52,492 nucleotides of DNA from Methanobacteriota archaeon (GTDB lineage: Archaea; Thermoplasmatota; DTKX01; VGTL01): NCBI GenBank assembly GCA_016874675.1, contig VGTL01000012.1:1-52492 (forward strand). The letters are read 5' to 3'. This document shows, one piece after another, positions 1 to 9,056 of the stretch. Under the pieces are notes generated by a model. That model was not told the DNA's origin. It searched no databases and was given only the letters and a program-made list of their open reading frames with translations. The translations under genes were made by a program, and so were the position numbers. Position 1 is the stretch's first letter. The number at the start of each line of letters is the position of its first letter.

Positions 1-1
1 C

Positions 2-94
2 GCCCCGTCGGCCCAGAACCCTTACCCGGCCCAGCAGTACCAGGCCCCGCCCGCCCCGTCGGCCCAGAACCCTTACCCGGCCCAACAGTACCAG
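2..94 (+). repeat. Two 42-bp tandem copies inside the Pro/Gln/Tyr-rich tail
   Basis: Bases 2-43 and 53-94 are the same 42-bp sequence apart from one third-position change, separated by 9 bases. Because both the unit and the spacer are multiples of three, the repeat is in frame and encodes duplicated 14-residue peptides. More copies may lie upstream of the window. Confidence 0.85.
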
Positions 95-133
95 GGTCCC
101 CCGCAGTACCCGGGCTGGCCGCCGCAGCCGTGA
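2..133 (+). CDS. C-terminal end of a Pro/Gln/Tyr-rich protein (partial)
   Basis: An open frame enters from the left edge and stops at TGA 131-133. The visible 43 residues are low complexity, rich in proline, glutamine, tyrosine and alanine, with two nearly identical 14-residue repeats (APSAQNPYPAQQYQ) and an ending of PGWPPQP. Such tails are common as flexible C-termini of membrane or surface proteins, but the folded part lies outside the window and no function can be given. About 250 bases follow before the next gene. Confidence 0.6.
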   Translation, partial: APSAQNPYPAQQYQAPPAPSAQNPYPAQQYQGPPQYPGWPPQP

Positions 134-330
134 TGCGCCGGGGTCCGGCCATCGCCGGCCTCCGCGGCCAGTTCCAGGCGCGGCCTGCCGGAGACTATCC
201 TTGATTCCATCCGGCAAGGCATCGATGACGGGCAGCCCGGGCCACGTCCCGGCACAAACTGGCGGCCGGTCCCAAACGGCCTGATGACGGGTCGCACGAT
301 TGGTCGACGGTCGCGCCACATATCGAAACG

Positions 331-341
331 GCACCATAAAA
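331..341 (+). promoter_or_regulatory. TATA-like promoter of the QueG-like gene
   Basis: An A/T-rich box (ccataaaaagc) lies about 45 bases before ATG 381 in otherwise GC-rich DNA. This allows a transcript with a short leader. Inferred from position and composition only. Confidence 0.4.
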
Positions 342-380
342 AGCAAATACCGACACCGACATTTGTGACCCGATCTTGAC

Positions 381-1091
381 ATGAAGGATCCCGCTCGTAT
401 CAAAAGTGCCGTCCTGTCCTCGGGCGCGGACATCTGCGGCATCGCCCCCGCCGTCCGGTTCATCGACGCCCCGGACGGTTTCAGGCCCAAGGATGTCTAC
501 CCCGGGTGCAACTCGGTCATGGTCTTCGGGAGGAAGGTCCCGTCCTCCATACTGGAGGCGGCATCCTGCGCCGCCTACACTCACGCCTCCCACCTCGTCG
601 CGCGCGAGGTGGACCGCATAACCCTGGAGGCGTGCCGCAGGCTGGAGTCAGAGGGCCTCGTGTCGGTCCCCGTCCCGACGGACGACCCCTACGAGTACTG
701 GGACGCGGAGAAGATGCGGGGGATGGGGATACTCTCGCTGCGCCACGCCGGGTTCCTGGCGGGGCTGGGCGTCATCGGGCGCAACACCCTCCTCGTGAAC
801 CGGCGGCTCGGCAACATGATGCAGCTCGGGGCCATCCTCGTGGACGCCGAGCTTCAGGGGGACCCGGTGATCCACGAGAGCTACTGCCCCCGGGAATGCC
901 GCATTTGCATCGAGGAGTGCCCCCAGAAGGCGCTGGACGGACGGACCGTGGACCAGAGGCTCTGCCGGCCGCTTTCGAACTTCCGCAACCCGAAGGGGTA
1001 TACCCTGAAAAAATGCAACCTCTGCCGCAAGGTGTGCCCGAACCGGTTCGGGGTGGCGGAGGCGCGGGCCGGGAAGAAACGGACACGGTGA
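381..1091 (+). CDS. QueG-like double [4Fe-4S] cluster protein
   Basis: A 236-residue soluble protein resembling the epoxyqueuosine-reductase/COG1600 group of iron-sulfur proteins. The middle holds the family-like segment GLGVIGRNTLLVN (about residues 131-143). The C-terminal ferredoxin-like part has two cysteine clusters: C169, C173, C176, C180 and, after C195, C212, C215, C219, enough for two [4Fe-4S] clusters. True QueG reduces epoxyqueuosine in tRNA using a cobalamin cofactor. Many archaeal relatives are shorter, as here, and their substrate is not known, so I do not assign queG. It stands alone, with its own TATA-like box and the remains of a transposon downstream. Confidence 0.75.
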   Translation: MKDPARIKSAVLSSGADICGIAPAVRFIDAPDGFRPKDVYPGCNSVMVFGRKVPSSILEAASCAAYTHASHLVAREVDRITLEACRRLESEGLVSVPVPTDDPYEYWDAEKMRGMGILSLRHAGFLAGLGVIGRNTLLVNRRLGNMMQLGAILVDAELQGDPVIHESYCPRECRICIEECPQKALDGRTVDQRLCRPLSNFRNPKGYTLKKCNLCRKVCPNRFGVAEARAGKKRTR

Positions 1092-1301
1092 CGGACGCTT
1101 ACAAATCATATTACATGCCTCTTTTCTAGATCTGGGGGCAAAAATCCGTAGTTAGGGTGGTTTGGGGGGAAAGCGCCTCGAATGGAACCTCTGCACGCTT
1201 GAAATGTGGATGCACGGGGGGGTCCAATCGTTATTTACACTAGGCGGCCGAAGGAACTGAGCTGGGCCAGCGACTGAGGGAGCCGTGAAGGTGCATCCAA
1301 T

Positions 1302-2529
1302 TCAACGGGAACCTATAGCAGACTTCAGAATGCCACATGCCTGAAATAGCTTGAGCTTGAAATAATCCAGGTCGGCGAAACCATATGCCCGCCGTTTAAT
1401 GATAGTGATCTTCGTGTTGAAACCTTCGCTGCCGGCATTCGTCAATCGGTGCCTGAAGCAATTGACGATTCCGTAGTGATATTTCCTGATGGTCTCCATG
1501 ACATCGATGAATGGTTCAAGCCCCGCGGTCTTCACATTGCGGAACCAGAATCCCAGCCCTATCAGGGCGCTTTGGATGTTTTCCCTGTCGAAAATATCGC
1601 TGACCTGCTCTTTCAGCAGGTAAGCCATGTAAAGTGGCTCGTTTCTCTTCATCAGCTCAATCATGGGTTTCCAGTTCTTCATGGTCAAGCCTTTTCCGCC
1701 GTTTGAGCATGAGGAATCGCTTGTGTTTCATGAGCTTGCGCTCGTCGTCATCGGCGTCGGCGAACTCGGTTTTTCGGACCTTGTCCAGGGCACCGGTGAT
1801 TTTCTTGATGACGTGGAATTCATCAAAGACCATTTCCGCCTTCGGGCAATTGATTCTCACCGATAGGATATACGGGTCCCACATGTCCATGACGACGATC
1901 TCCATCAACGCTGATTTCTCGGACCCCAGATCTTCAAAGAACATGTCGAGTGTGGCGCTCTTGCGGTCCAGCCCGACCCAGATGGCTTTCCCAAGGTCGA
2001 TATCGCGCACGACGGTCAGATAATGATGGCCTTTCTCGTAGGCAATCTCGTCCACACCGATTCGTTTTGGAGAGATGTTCCTGAGGTCCTCGATTCTTTT
2101 CTGTGTATGTATATCTATATTCTTGGCAGCTTTCCAGTCGATGCCAGCTATTTCACAAACGGATTTCAACGGCAAATTCAAGCAGAGCCGATAGACATAC
2201 TCTTCGAAACGAATCGTGGCCCGTGAATATTGCTCCGCGAAATCGAGTCTTTCATAACCCCGGTACCCGCAATGGCGGTCGGGTTTGTCCTTATAATGGG
2301 AGAGATAGGCTTGTTTGGGGCCGATATCAAGGTCCCGGATAATACGGGGGTATGACTCTTTGGATGCCCTTATCCTCCGGCCGCAGGTCGGACACCTGGT
2401 TGTCTTGTGGGTCTTACGAAGGGAGACAACGATATGGTCCCCGTAGTCCATGACCCCCGACAGCATATAACCGAGGAATATATATATACTGCGGAACACC
2501 TGACTGTATTCGTACCGCCTTGCTTGCAT
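1302..2529 (-). mobile_element. ISL3-type transposase, broken by a frameshift
   Basis: Two overlapping minus-strand frames (2529-1657, 290 residues; 1688-1302, 128 residues) together give a full-length ISL3-family DDE transposase. The first part has an N-terminal zinc-finger-like CPTCGRR and the first two catalytic aspartates (IGVDEIAYEKG and VVMDMWDPY). The second carries the glutamate region (TNAGSEGFNTKI). The reading shifts by one base at the T run 1692-1695 (AAAA on the coding strand); removing one A restores a continuous protein. This is a decaying copy, a sequencing error, or frameshift expression. DNA here is clearly A/T-richer than its neighbours, which fits import. I could not identify terminal inverted repeats or a target duplication, so the element's outer ends are not defined. 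Confidence 0.85.
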
Positions 2530-2629
2530 CTGTCATACCCAATACCAGGTGGGCAAGGCTGTGCACCTATCCACCCGAATTGGGAGAAGAACCATTAAAG
2601 TATCGCGGCCCCATTTCTCTCGCTTCCAT

Positions 2630-2912
2630 TCACAGGCGGGGTTTTGTCGTTTTGTTGCCACTGCGGTTCCTGGGATGCTTCTCGATTTGGAGCGCGGCCC
2701 ATCGATAGACCCTCCCGGACAGGTCGAGGGCCTCGGGATATTCATCCCTCATCACCACCTCCGAGACGCCCGGATAGCGGCTTTCGACGGCAAAGTGGGT
2801 GAGAGCGGCGGCCTCCTTCACCGGTGAGCCGCCGGTATAGCTTCTGTGCGGTCCTCCTCCGGTGGGCCACTTTTGCGATAACCAGGATGTCTATATCGCT
2901 CTCCGGGCCGGG
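2630..2912 (-). pseudogene. Remnant joining an MNT nucleotidyltransferase to a HEPN tail
   Basis: Read on the minus strand, bases near 2910 to 2830 encode GPESDIDILVIAKV followed by RRRTAQKLYRRL, the active-site strand of the minimal nucleotidyltransferase (MNT) family. In another frame, 2821 to 2630 encodes THFAVESRYPG and EALDLSGRVYRWAALQIEKH, the C-terminal end of a HEPN-domain protein. MNT and HEPN genes usually sit side by side as a toxin-antitoxin pair. Here most of both has been lost and the two ends meet within a few bases, out of frame. Neither product can be functional. It lies just upstream of the transposase. Confidence 0.7.
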
Positions 2913-3732
2913 AGAAGCCCATCGCGGTCTAGGACACAGCCTCGCCCACCTGGGGGAATACGAAGCCGCGGCGCGGGAGATGGCGCTGGCGGACGCGGCG
3001 GAGCCTGGGACGGCGGTCCACCTCGCCGACATGGTATGGGTGGAGGCCCTCCGGGGGAACATTCAGGAAGCGAAGGCCCTGCTGAAAAAGGCGCTTGCGC
3101 TTGACAGGGCGCGGGAATCGCCGCGCCGGGAGCTCAAGAGGAACCTGGAGGCGATGGAGCGGGAGGGGGGCCCGAAGGACTGGAGGGCTTTCCTGCTCCG
3201 GGGACCGGACGCCGGGGCCATCCTGGAGCTGGAGGACAGCGATGACCCCGAGAAGCGGTACGGTCTGATAGTGGCGCACAACGCCCGCCTCCGCCTAGCG
3301 TTCCGGATGGACCCGGCTCGCAGCAAAGACCTCGCGCCGGCCAGGAAGTTCTACCTGGCAGTTTGCCTCGATGATTTCATGGAAAGCGCCGAGAGGGAGG
3401 GGTGGCCCCCGTTCCTGCGCGATGTCGCGGCGGTGCGCCGGGAATTCCCGCATATAATGGACCTCATGACCGTGACGCTGTCCGATTTCGACCGGGAGGC
3501 GCTTGACGGTACCTGCTCGGCCGTGCTCGGTCTCTACCAGCTGCTCGCCCGCGAGGGCGCGGTGCCAAAGGCCCAGTTCCGGCACCTGAAGAAGAGAATC
3601 ATAAGGCTCCGGCCGTCGATCCTGGACCGGGTGGCAGGATACAACAGGGTGAGGCGGGACCCCATGATGACATACGAGGACAGGGAGCGCGCCCGGGACG
3701 AGATATTCGGCCCGCGGGTCGGGTTCCGCTGA
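2824..3732 (+). CDS. TPR-repeat protein lacking its own 5' end
   Basis: From about base 2911 the frame encodes helical TPR-like repeats (GLGHSLAHLGEYEAAAREM, then GNIQEAKALLKKALALD), followed by about 180 residues of unrecognised helical sequence ending GPRVGFR. The first 29 residues of the open frame (ATG 2824) are read from the antisense of the MNT remnant and do not look like protein. The repeat begins abruptly in mid-helix. I infer that a deletion removed the original start and upstream repeats, leaving a chance upstream ATG. Whether anything is expressed is unclear. Possible function: protein-protein scaffold. Confidence 0.5.
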   Translation: MSRRYSFCAVLLRWATFAITRMSISLSGPGEAHRGLGHSLAHLGEYEAAAREMALADAAEPGTAVHLADMVWVEALRGNIQEAKALLKKALALDRARESPRRELKRNLEAMEREGGPKDWRAFLLRGPDAGAILELEDSDDPEKRYGLIVAHNARLRLAFRMDPARSKDLAPARKFYLAVCLDDFMESAEREGWPPFLRDVAAVRREFPHIMDLMTVTLSDFDREALDGTCSAVLGLYQLLAREGAVPKAQFRHLKKRIIRLRPSILDRVAGYNRVRRDPMMTYEDRERARDEIFGPRVGFR

Positions 3733-3814
3733 GCGGGGTGCGCTTTTGGCAAACCGGGCCCGCGGGCAGTGGGCCTTCGAGCCGCTCCTGCCGGCCTCCG
3801 GGGAGGCTCTGCCG

Positions 3815-4372
3815 TTACCGGCCGCCCCAGCCGCGGCCGGGCCGGGGCATGCAGCACCTCTTGTATTTCTTCCCGGAACCGCAGGGGCAGGGGTCGTTGC
3901 GGCCCGGCTTGGGCGTCCTTGCCGGCCCGGTCATCGCCGGGCCCCCGAATTTCCCTCCGCCGGAGCAGCGTTCCCTGAACTTGGCGGCCAGGCGCCTTCC
4001 GACCTCCTTCATCTCGACGCGCCGGGCCTCGATGGCCTCCAGCGCCTCGGGGTCGCTCTCCCGCCACCGCCGGAACACCCTCCCGGCCTCATAGGGCGTG
4101 CACACCGGGCCGTGCTCGAACCTCGGATTGGCGCCCGGCGCGAGGGCGACGTCGAAGACCTGCGTGAGCCTTCCGGCCCCCTCGTCGTGCTCGAAGAAGG
4201 CCAGCACGACCTCCTTGCATTTGCAGCGGGGATTCACGCAGTAGAGGTCGTCTATGAGGTACCGCTTGCCGCCGGAGTCGACGCGGAATGTGCTGCCGCG
4301 CCCGCCAGGTCCCGGTGGTGGATGGAGGCGACCCCAGCGAACGTACCGACCTCGACCATCGGACACCGCCAA
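3815..4372 (-). CDS. SEC-C motif zinc-binding protein
   Basis: The C-terminus carries a perfect SEC-C metal-binding motif, GRNDPCPCGSGKKYKRCC, a short zinc-binding element found at the end of SecA and of many stand-alone proteins. The middle has a second cysteine group (YCVNPRCKCKEVVLAF), typical of the SEC-C proteins of prokaryotes. The region between is helical and charged. Start is uncertain: TTG 4372 or GTG 4366 are the options, and the first 25 residues are Gly/Pro-rich and atypical, so the 5' end may be altered. It follows vapC by about 30 bases on the same strand and may be co-transcribed. Function unknown. Confidence 0.65.
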   Translation of the reverse strand: MAVSDGRGRYVRWGRLHPPPGPGGRGSTFRVDSGGKRYLIDDLYCVNPRCKCKEVVLAFFEHDEGAGRLTQVFDVALAPGANPRFEHGPVCTPYEAGRVFRRWRESDPEALEAIEARRVEMKEVGRRLAAKFRERCSGGGKFGGPAMTGPARTPKPGRNDPCPCGSGKKYKRCCMPRPGRGWGGR

Positions 4373-4404
4373 CGTCCGGCGTGCAAATGAATCTTTTGGA
4401 AGCT

Positions 4405-4803
4405 TCAGTAGGCCACGATCCGCAGGCCCTTGATTCGCGAGAAATGCCTGCCGTTCCTTGTCACGACCGTCTCGTTGAGGTGGAGCGCCGTCGCCCCGAT
4501 GATGACATCCGCCGGGCCGATGGATGAGCCGCGGACGGCAAGGTCCCCATCCAGCCTTCCGGCGAGCGCGGCTATGTCGTGGGTGAGCGCGTGCACGGTC
4601 GCCCCTTTCAGGGCGCGCTCGACCCTCTCCGCTTCCTTCTCCCGGAGCCTTGCCCGGGCGATGCCATGGTGGAGCTGCATGACCGTTATGGCGCTCACGG
4701 CCACGGGTTCGTATCCTTCGGTCATCCTCTTCATGTAGGACACGGCCCCGCCATCACCCCTCATGAGGTCGATGAGGAAATCCGTGTCCAGGATGACCAT
4801 CAT
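4405..4803 (-). CDS. vapC: VapC-type PIN-domain toxin
   Basis: A 132-residue PIN-domain protein, the normal size for VapC ribonuclease toxins, which cleave RNA with a metal site built from acidic residues. The first acidic motif is present (ILDTDFLID, D6 and D8), as is the third (GPADVIIGATAL) and the end motif VVTRNGRHFSRI. At the position usually held by a conserved glutamate after the second strand the sequence is ITVMQLHHG, with Q43. That may weaken metal binding. The start ATG overlaps the antitoxin stop by 4 bases, the usual translational coupling of this module. Confidence 0.85.
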   Translation of the reverse strand: MMVILDTDFLIDLMRGDGGAVSYMKRMTEGYEPVAVSAITVMQLHHGIARARLREKEAERVERALKGATVHALTHDIAALAGRLDGDLAVRGSSIGPADVIIGATALHLNETVVTRNGRHFSRIKGLRIVAY

Positions 4804-5033
4804 GCCATCCCCGACGCGGCCGTCCGAAGGCCCCGGCGAAGCCGCCGGTCCATATCCCGTTTGGCCTTTCTCAGACGTTCGGCGGACCCCTTGTCCAGTA
4901 TCCCCGCCAGTTCCAGGAGGAGAAACTTGCCCGTAATCCGGTTCACGACATCGCTGAAGCTCTCGTTCCCTCTCTTGAGGCTCCGGAGCCGGGCGTAGGA
5001 TTCCTCGGAGAGGTTGATGGTCCTGGTCGCCAT
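4800..5033 (-). CDS. vapB: VapB-type antitoxin
   Basis: A 77-residue protein beginning MATRTINLSEESYARLRSL and continuing ESFSDVVNRIT, a pattern typical of the archaeal DUF217/VapB family: a short DNA-binding N-terminus followed by a helical segment that wraps the PIN toxin. The basic C-terminus (RRLRRGLRTAASG) would contact VapC. It is the first gene of the vapBC operon. A TATA box 26-32 bases before the ATG leaves essentially no leader, so the complex probably represses at or near the start. Confidence 0.8.
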   Translation of the reverse strand: MATRTINLSEESYARLRSLKRGNESFSDVVNRITGKFLLLELAGILDKGSAERLRKAKRDMDRRLRRGLRTAASGMA

Positions 5034-5057
5034 GATGTGTGTATATGTGTGTGCGGG

Positions 5058-5068
5058 CTATTTAACGG
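5058..5068 (-). promoter_or_regulatory. TATA box of vapBC
   Basis: On the minus strand the sequence cgttaaatagc lies about 26-32 bases upstream of the vapB ATG (5033), matching archaeal TATA spacing for a leaderless transcript. Confidence 0.6.
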
Positions 5069-5210
5069 TTTTCTTCCGTCGATTGGCAGGCCGGACGGCC
5101 CCGTTCTGCGAGGGAGGGTCAATTGAAGGCCACCCGGGGAACGGGGGGAACGGCCGGCGCCTCTCCTCGAAACGCTCCGATGTCCTTAAATAACAGTTCA
5201 AACCGTTCCA

Positions 5211-5222
5211 ATCGCTTTATAT
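5211..5222 (+). promoter_or_regulatory. TATA box of the kelch protein gene
   Basis: The box cgctttatatca ends about 55 bases before ATG 5277. Start of transcription would fall near 5240-5245, giving a leader containing the ribosome-binding site ggagaggg (5261-5268). The 235-base gap between vapB and this gene holds no other recognisable feature. Confidence 0.6.
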
Positions 5223-5276
5223 CAAAACGGGCCGCTTAACCGTCAGCAAGCAGAAAGCGCGGAGAGGGTGAACAGT

Positions 5277-8200
5277 ATGGTGGAAGGGATAAGGAAGTGG
5301 CTTGCGGTCGTGATGGTGGGGATGATGGTCGTACCTGTCGGATTAGCCGCAGGTGCGGAAGATGCCGATGTTGGAAAAAACGACATGGCCAGAGGTGGAG
5401 GGAGGGATGCCTCTAGCACGAAAGAAACGTCACAATGGGTCCGGTTAGCTTCTCCCAATCTGAATGTGTCATATGGGGGGTTTGCACTTGACCCCAAGGG
5501 GAATCAACTAGTTTACGCTTGTGGTCAGCGAGATGGATCGGTCAAATCGAATGAAACTATTATCTATGATATCGCGAGCAACAGTTGGCGCAAATCAACC
5601 CCCGGCCCTTTCACTCCCCGTTCAGAGTGTACTGGAGTGTGGGATACGCGCCATAATCAACTATTGATCCACAGTGGTGCTGCGACACCACCTTTGTTGG
5701 AAGTATGGGCATTTGACGGAAAGTCTGAGAAATGGACACAGAAGAACAATGCCCCGATAGGGAGATATTGGGATATGACCGCATGGAGGGATGACACGGC
5801 TGAGTTCTACCTTTTCGGAGGCGAGAACTGGGATGTCGGTGGTGGCCCATTCTGGGGCGACCTATGGCTTTACAATTCCACAATAGATTCATGGGCAAGA
5901 AAGGCAATGACTGGCCCCCAGCCATCAGCCCGCTCGAAATATTGTATGGTCTGGGATTCCGATAACAAATTGCTGGTTCTCATCGGAGGATGGGCCAGTG
6001 GGTGGATCAATGACACTTGGATATATTCCCCGGCCACGGATACGTGGACGAAGATGGGAAGCGGATTCATTCCGAAACCTATCATAGGAACCTATGATAC
6101 GTTGCATCATCGCGTACTTTTCTATTCCCAGTCAAACCAGCTTTGGGCATACTCCCCGGTCAATGACACCTATTGGATGCTTGAAGATAAATTCCCGGGG
6201 GATACCATAGATGTTGGGAAACTCGTTTGGGATTCCAACGCGAATGCCTTGTACCTGTTGGGCAACAATCCCATGGCGATCCAGCTTTGGAAACAAATCT
6301 ATTCATTGCCGGAAAAACGGCTCATACTCTCACCAGACCGTTCTAGCTATTCTCCAGGTGACGAAGTGACGCTGAACGCGAGCATAGTGGAGGTCCAATG
6401 GACATGGGCGCAGCTATCTAGTACTGTTGCACCGAGGATGGATCATTCAGCAGTGTGGGACAACAAATACAATGAAATGCTAATATTCGGCGGGAATAGC
6501 GGATCCTTTATAAATGATACATGGGCATTCAATCCCGCCACAGGGGCGTGGAGTCAAAAAGCGAGCGGGCCGGCTCCACGATGGGGTCACAGTGCGGTCT
6601 GGGACGATCAGAGCGACCGAATGATAGTTTTTGGTGGTTGGAACAATGACGGATATTTCAATGATACCTGGATTTATACTCCAGATACCAACACTTGGAT
6701 CCAGACGGCAAGTGGCGCAACTCCTCGCAGAGGTCATTCGGCGGTCTGGGATTTACATAATAATGGGATGATACTATTTGGAGGATACGATGGAAATGCT
6801 CTTTCTGACACCTGGTTATATTTCCCTTCAAATGATACCTGGATTAGAAGGACAGATGGAACCAGTGCCCTTTATCATCATTCTTCGGTCTGGGACAGCA
6901 CAGATAATCAAATGCTCGTTTTTGGCGGTGGCACATTGGGTGGCGATGTAAATAATCTCTGGTCGTACGATCCTTCAACAGACAATTGGAAATCATTGGG
7001 TGCTGGTAGCACCCCGCGGCATGGGCACTCTGCTGTATTTGCCCCACTGACCGGACAGATGATAGTTTTTGGCGGGGACGACGGTTCTGGAATGCGGCTC
7101 AATGATATTTGGAAGTATGTTCCATCCAATAATGTTTGGATAAATAGCGGGAAAGGTAGTTCCAAGAGAGATGCCCATAGTGCGATATGGACTGAATCTG
7201 GCAAGCAAATGGTACTTTTCGGAGGATATGATGGTCTGAAACCATTGAACGATACCTGGGTCTATCAATTCAAAAGAATAGAACCCGATATTCAGTCCCT
7301 GGGCCTCAACTGGATGGCCGAGCCCGGTGTCCGGCTCCAAAGCGGATTGCCCGGTAGTGACGATTCCAATGGCGCCGGTTCTCCGTTCGTCTGGACCCTG
7401 CCGAACGGTACATACAGGATGTATTATGGAGGCTCGGACGGAACTTATACCTATATTCTAAGTGCGTGGTCGTCTGATGGCATTATCTGGTCTCGTGAGC
7501 CGGGTCGTCGCGTGTCCCCGCCCTCGCCGGTCGGCAATTATGAAATAAGCGACCCGTTCGTGGTGCAATTGCCCAACGGGACATTCCGGATGTATTTCGA
7601 AGGAAGTGATGGGAACCACAGAAAGATATGCTCCGCGTGGTCATTGGATTCCATAAATTGGGTCCAAGAAAACGGAATAAGGATAGATGTAGACTCCGGG
7701 AATTTCGGCTCCCTCGTCCGGGATCCAGAGGTTGTCCTGATCTCAAATGGCTGGAGGATGTATTATTCTTCAACAGAACAGATGGGGGGAACCTGGACAA
7801 TTCGCTCCGCGACTTCACAAGATGGCCTGTTATGGGTCAAAGAAGGTGTCAGGCTTTCCCCATCAGTTTCCGGATACGATGACAAGAATGTAGTTCTTGG
7901 AGCGATTCATAGAATGGAAAATGGAACGCTGCGAATGTACTATAGTGGCAACACAAAGGCCGACAATGAATGCCGAGTACTGTTTGCAGATTCTGTCGAT
8001 GGATTGAATTGGATAAAAAATGGGACTGTCCTTCTTGCGCCTTCTACATATGGGGGAATTGGGGAACTCTATCCAGGAACCATAATAAAACTGGAGAACG
8101 GGTCGCTCCGCATGTACCTTCAGGGAAGCAATCCCGGCACAAAGATATTGTCCGCCATTTCACAAGCTCCATTCGGGATCTCCAAGAGAGTATCTTTCGA

Positions 8201-9053
8201 AGTCGATGATCCGTTCAACCAGCCATTTTTTATTATGACCAACAAGACCAACACCACGGGTAACGCCACCGTCTCCTTCACCCTCCCGATGGACGCCCCC
8301 GAAGGCACCTACAACTGCTCTGCCACCGCCAATGTCTCGGGCGAGGTTCTCTCCGCCACCACATTGTTCGAGGTCATCTGGCCCTGGTCGCCGGTGTTCA
8401 ATTCGAACTCGGACATAGTTCCCACGAGAATCTACTTCCCGGGCGACCCCATCGGCCTCACCGCCGATGCCAGCTACGAATACCTACCGGCCGCGGCCAC
8501 CAAACCCGCCCCGGGGTTCAATCTTTCCGCCGAGGTGTTCTACCCCAACGGGACTCTCCTGATGAACGTCACTAGACAGACGGACCCGACCGGCCGGGCT
8601 GCCCTCGGCTTCACCGTTCCCGAAATCGACGTCTGCGGCACATATACAATACGCGTCAGCGGTTTCATGGGCCTTGGCAGTTCCTCCCAGTTCCAGGCCG
8701 GCCCCCGCGAGCTACCTTTATTCTTCGGAATCGTCAACGTGATATTCCCCTCCAAGAACATCAACCGCGGCGGCACGGTGACCGTCGGCGTCATCATCAA
8801 CAACTCCCTCAAGATCGCCCAACCCTGCAAACTGGTGGTCCAGCGCCTCGACAGCAACAACGTGCCGGTGCGGCCGATCATCCAGGACATCATCGTGCCG
8901 GTCAACCCTGCCCACCTGGTCAACGTGCAGTTAACGATCAATGCCGGCGCCCCCATCGGGAAATACACGATCCAGTTCCAGCTGCTCACCGACCTTCCGA
9001 AGAGGGGCGGGTATGCACTGAGCTTCTGGAACGATGATTTCACCGTGAACTGA
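5277..9053 (+). CDS. Giant secreted kelch-propeller protein with Ig-like domains
   Basis: About 1,258 residues. I prefer ATG 5277, about 8-10 bases after ggagaggg, over GTG 5268, which touches it. A signal peptide (KWLAVVMVGMMVVPVGLAAGA) leads into: a first set of six kelch-like blades (residues about 60-345); the first half of an Ig-like domain (ILSPDRSSYSPGDEVTLNAS, about 350-370); six clear kelch blades (HSAVWD...FGG...NDTW pattern, about 380-670); a five-blade glycosidase-like repeat region with WSSDGIIW/MYYGGSDG motifs (about 675-965); and then the second half of the Ig-like domain plus further Ig-like domains. Bases up to about 8,250 are A/T-richer with different codon use from the GC-rich end. 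Many N-x-S/T sites suggest surface glycosylation. No C-terminal anchor or sorting motif is visible. Confidence 0.8.
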   Translation: MVEGIRKWLAVVMVGMMVVPVGLAAGAEDADVGKNDMARGGGRDASSTKETSQWVRLASPNLNVSYGGFALDPKGNQLVYACGQRDGSVKSNETIIYDIASNSWRKSTPGPFTPRSECTGVWDTRHNQLLIHSGAATPPLLEVWAFDGKSEKWTQKNNAPIGRYWDMTAWRDDTAEFYLFGGENWDVGGGPFWGDLWLYNSTIDSWARKAMTGPQPSARSKYCMVWDSDNKLLVLIGGWASGWINDTWIYSPATDTWTKMGSGFIPKPIIGTYDTLHHRVLFYSQSNQLWAYSPVNDTYWMLEDKFPGDTIDVGKLVWDSNANALYLLGNNPMAIQLWKQIYSLPEKRLILSPDRSSYSPGDEVTLNASIVEVQWTWAQLSSTVAPRMDHSAVWDNKYNEMLIFGGNSGSFINDTWAFNPATGAWSQKASGPAPRWGHSAVWDDQSDRMIVFGGWNNDGYFNDTWIYTPDTNTWIQTASGATPRRGHSAVWDLHNNGMILFGGYDGNALSDTWLYFPSNDTWIRRTDGTSALYHHSSVWDSTDNQMLVFGGGTLGGDVNNLWSYDPSTDNWKSLGAGSTPRHGHSAVFAPLTGQMIVFGGDDGSGMRLNDIWKYVPSNNVWINSGKGSSKRDAHSAIWTESGKQMVLFGGYDGLKPLNDTWVYQFKRIEPDIQSLGLNWMAEPGVRLQSGLPGSDDSNGAGSPFVWTLPNGTYRMYYGGSDGTYTYILSAWSSDGIIWSREPGRRVSPPSPVGNYEISDPFVVQLPNGTFRMYFEGSDGNHRKICSAWSLDSINWVQENGIRIDVDSGNFGSLVRDPEVVLISNGWRMYYSSTEQMGGTWTIRSATSQDGLLWVKEGVRLSPSVSGYDDKNVVLGAIHRMENGTLRMYYSGNTKADNECRVLFADSVDGLNWIKNGTVLLAPSTYGGIGELYPGTIIKLENGSLRMYLQGSNPGTKILSAISQAPFGISKRVSFEVDDPFNQPFFIMTNKTNTTGNATVSFTLPMDAPEGTYNCSATANVSGEVLSATTLFEVIWPWSPVFNSNSDIVPTRIYFPGDPIGLTADASYEYLPAAATKPAPGFNLSAEVFYPNGTLLMNVTRQTDPTGRAALGFTVPEIDVCGTYTIRVSGFMGLGSSSQFQAGPRELPLFFGIVNVIFPSKNINRGGTVTVGVIINNSLKIAQPCKLVVQRLDSNNVPVRPIIQDIIVPVNPAHLVNVQLTINAGAPIGKYTIQFQLLTDLPKRGGYALSFWNDDFTVN

Positions 9054-9056
9054 GGG

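Noticed and set aside
1092-1301. tRNA or terminal inverted repeat next to the transposase
   Set aside because: No T-loop GTTCGA-type sequence or cloverleaf could be formed, and short shared words such as ccaattc at both ends were too weak to call inverted repeats.
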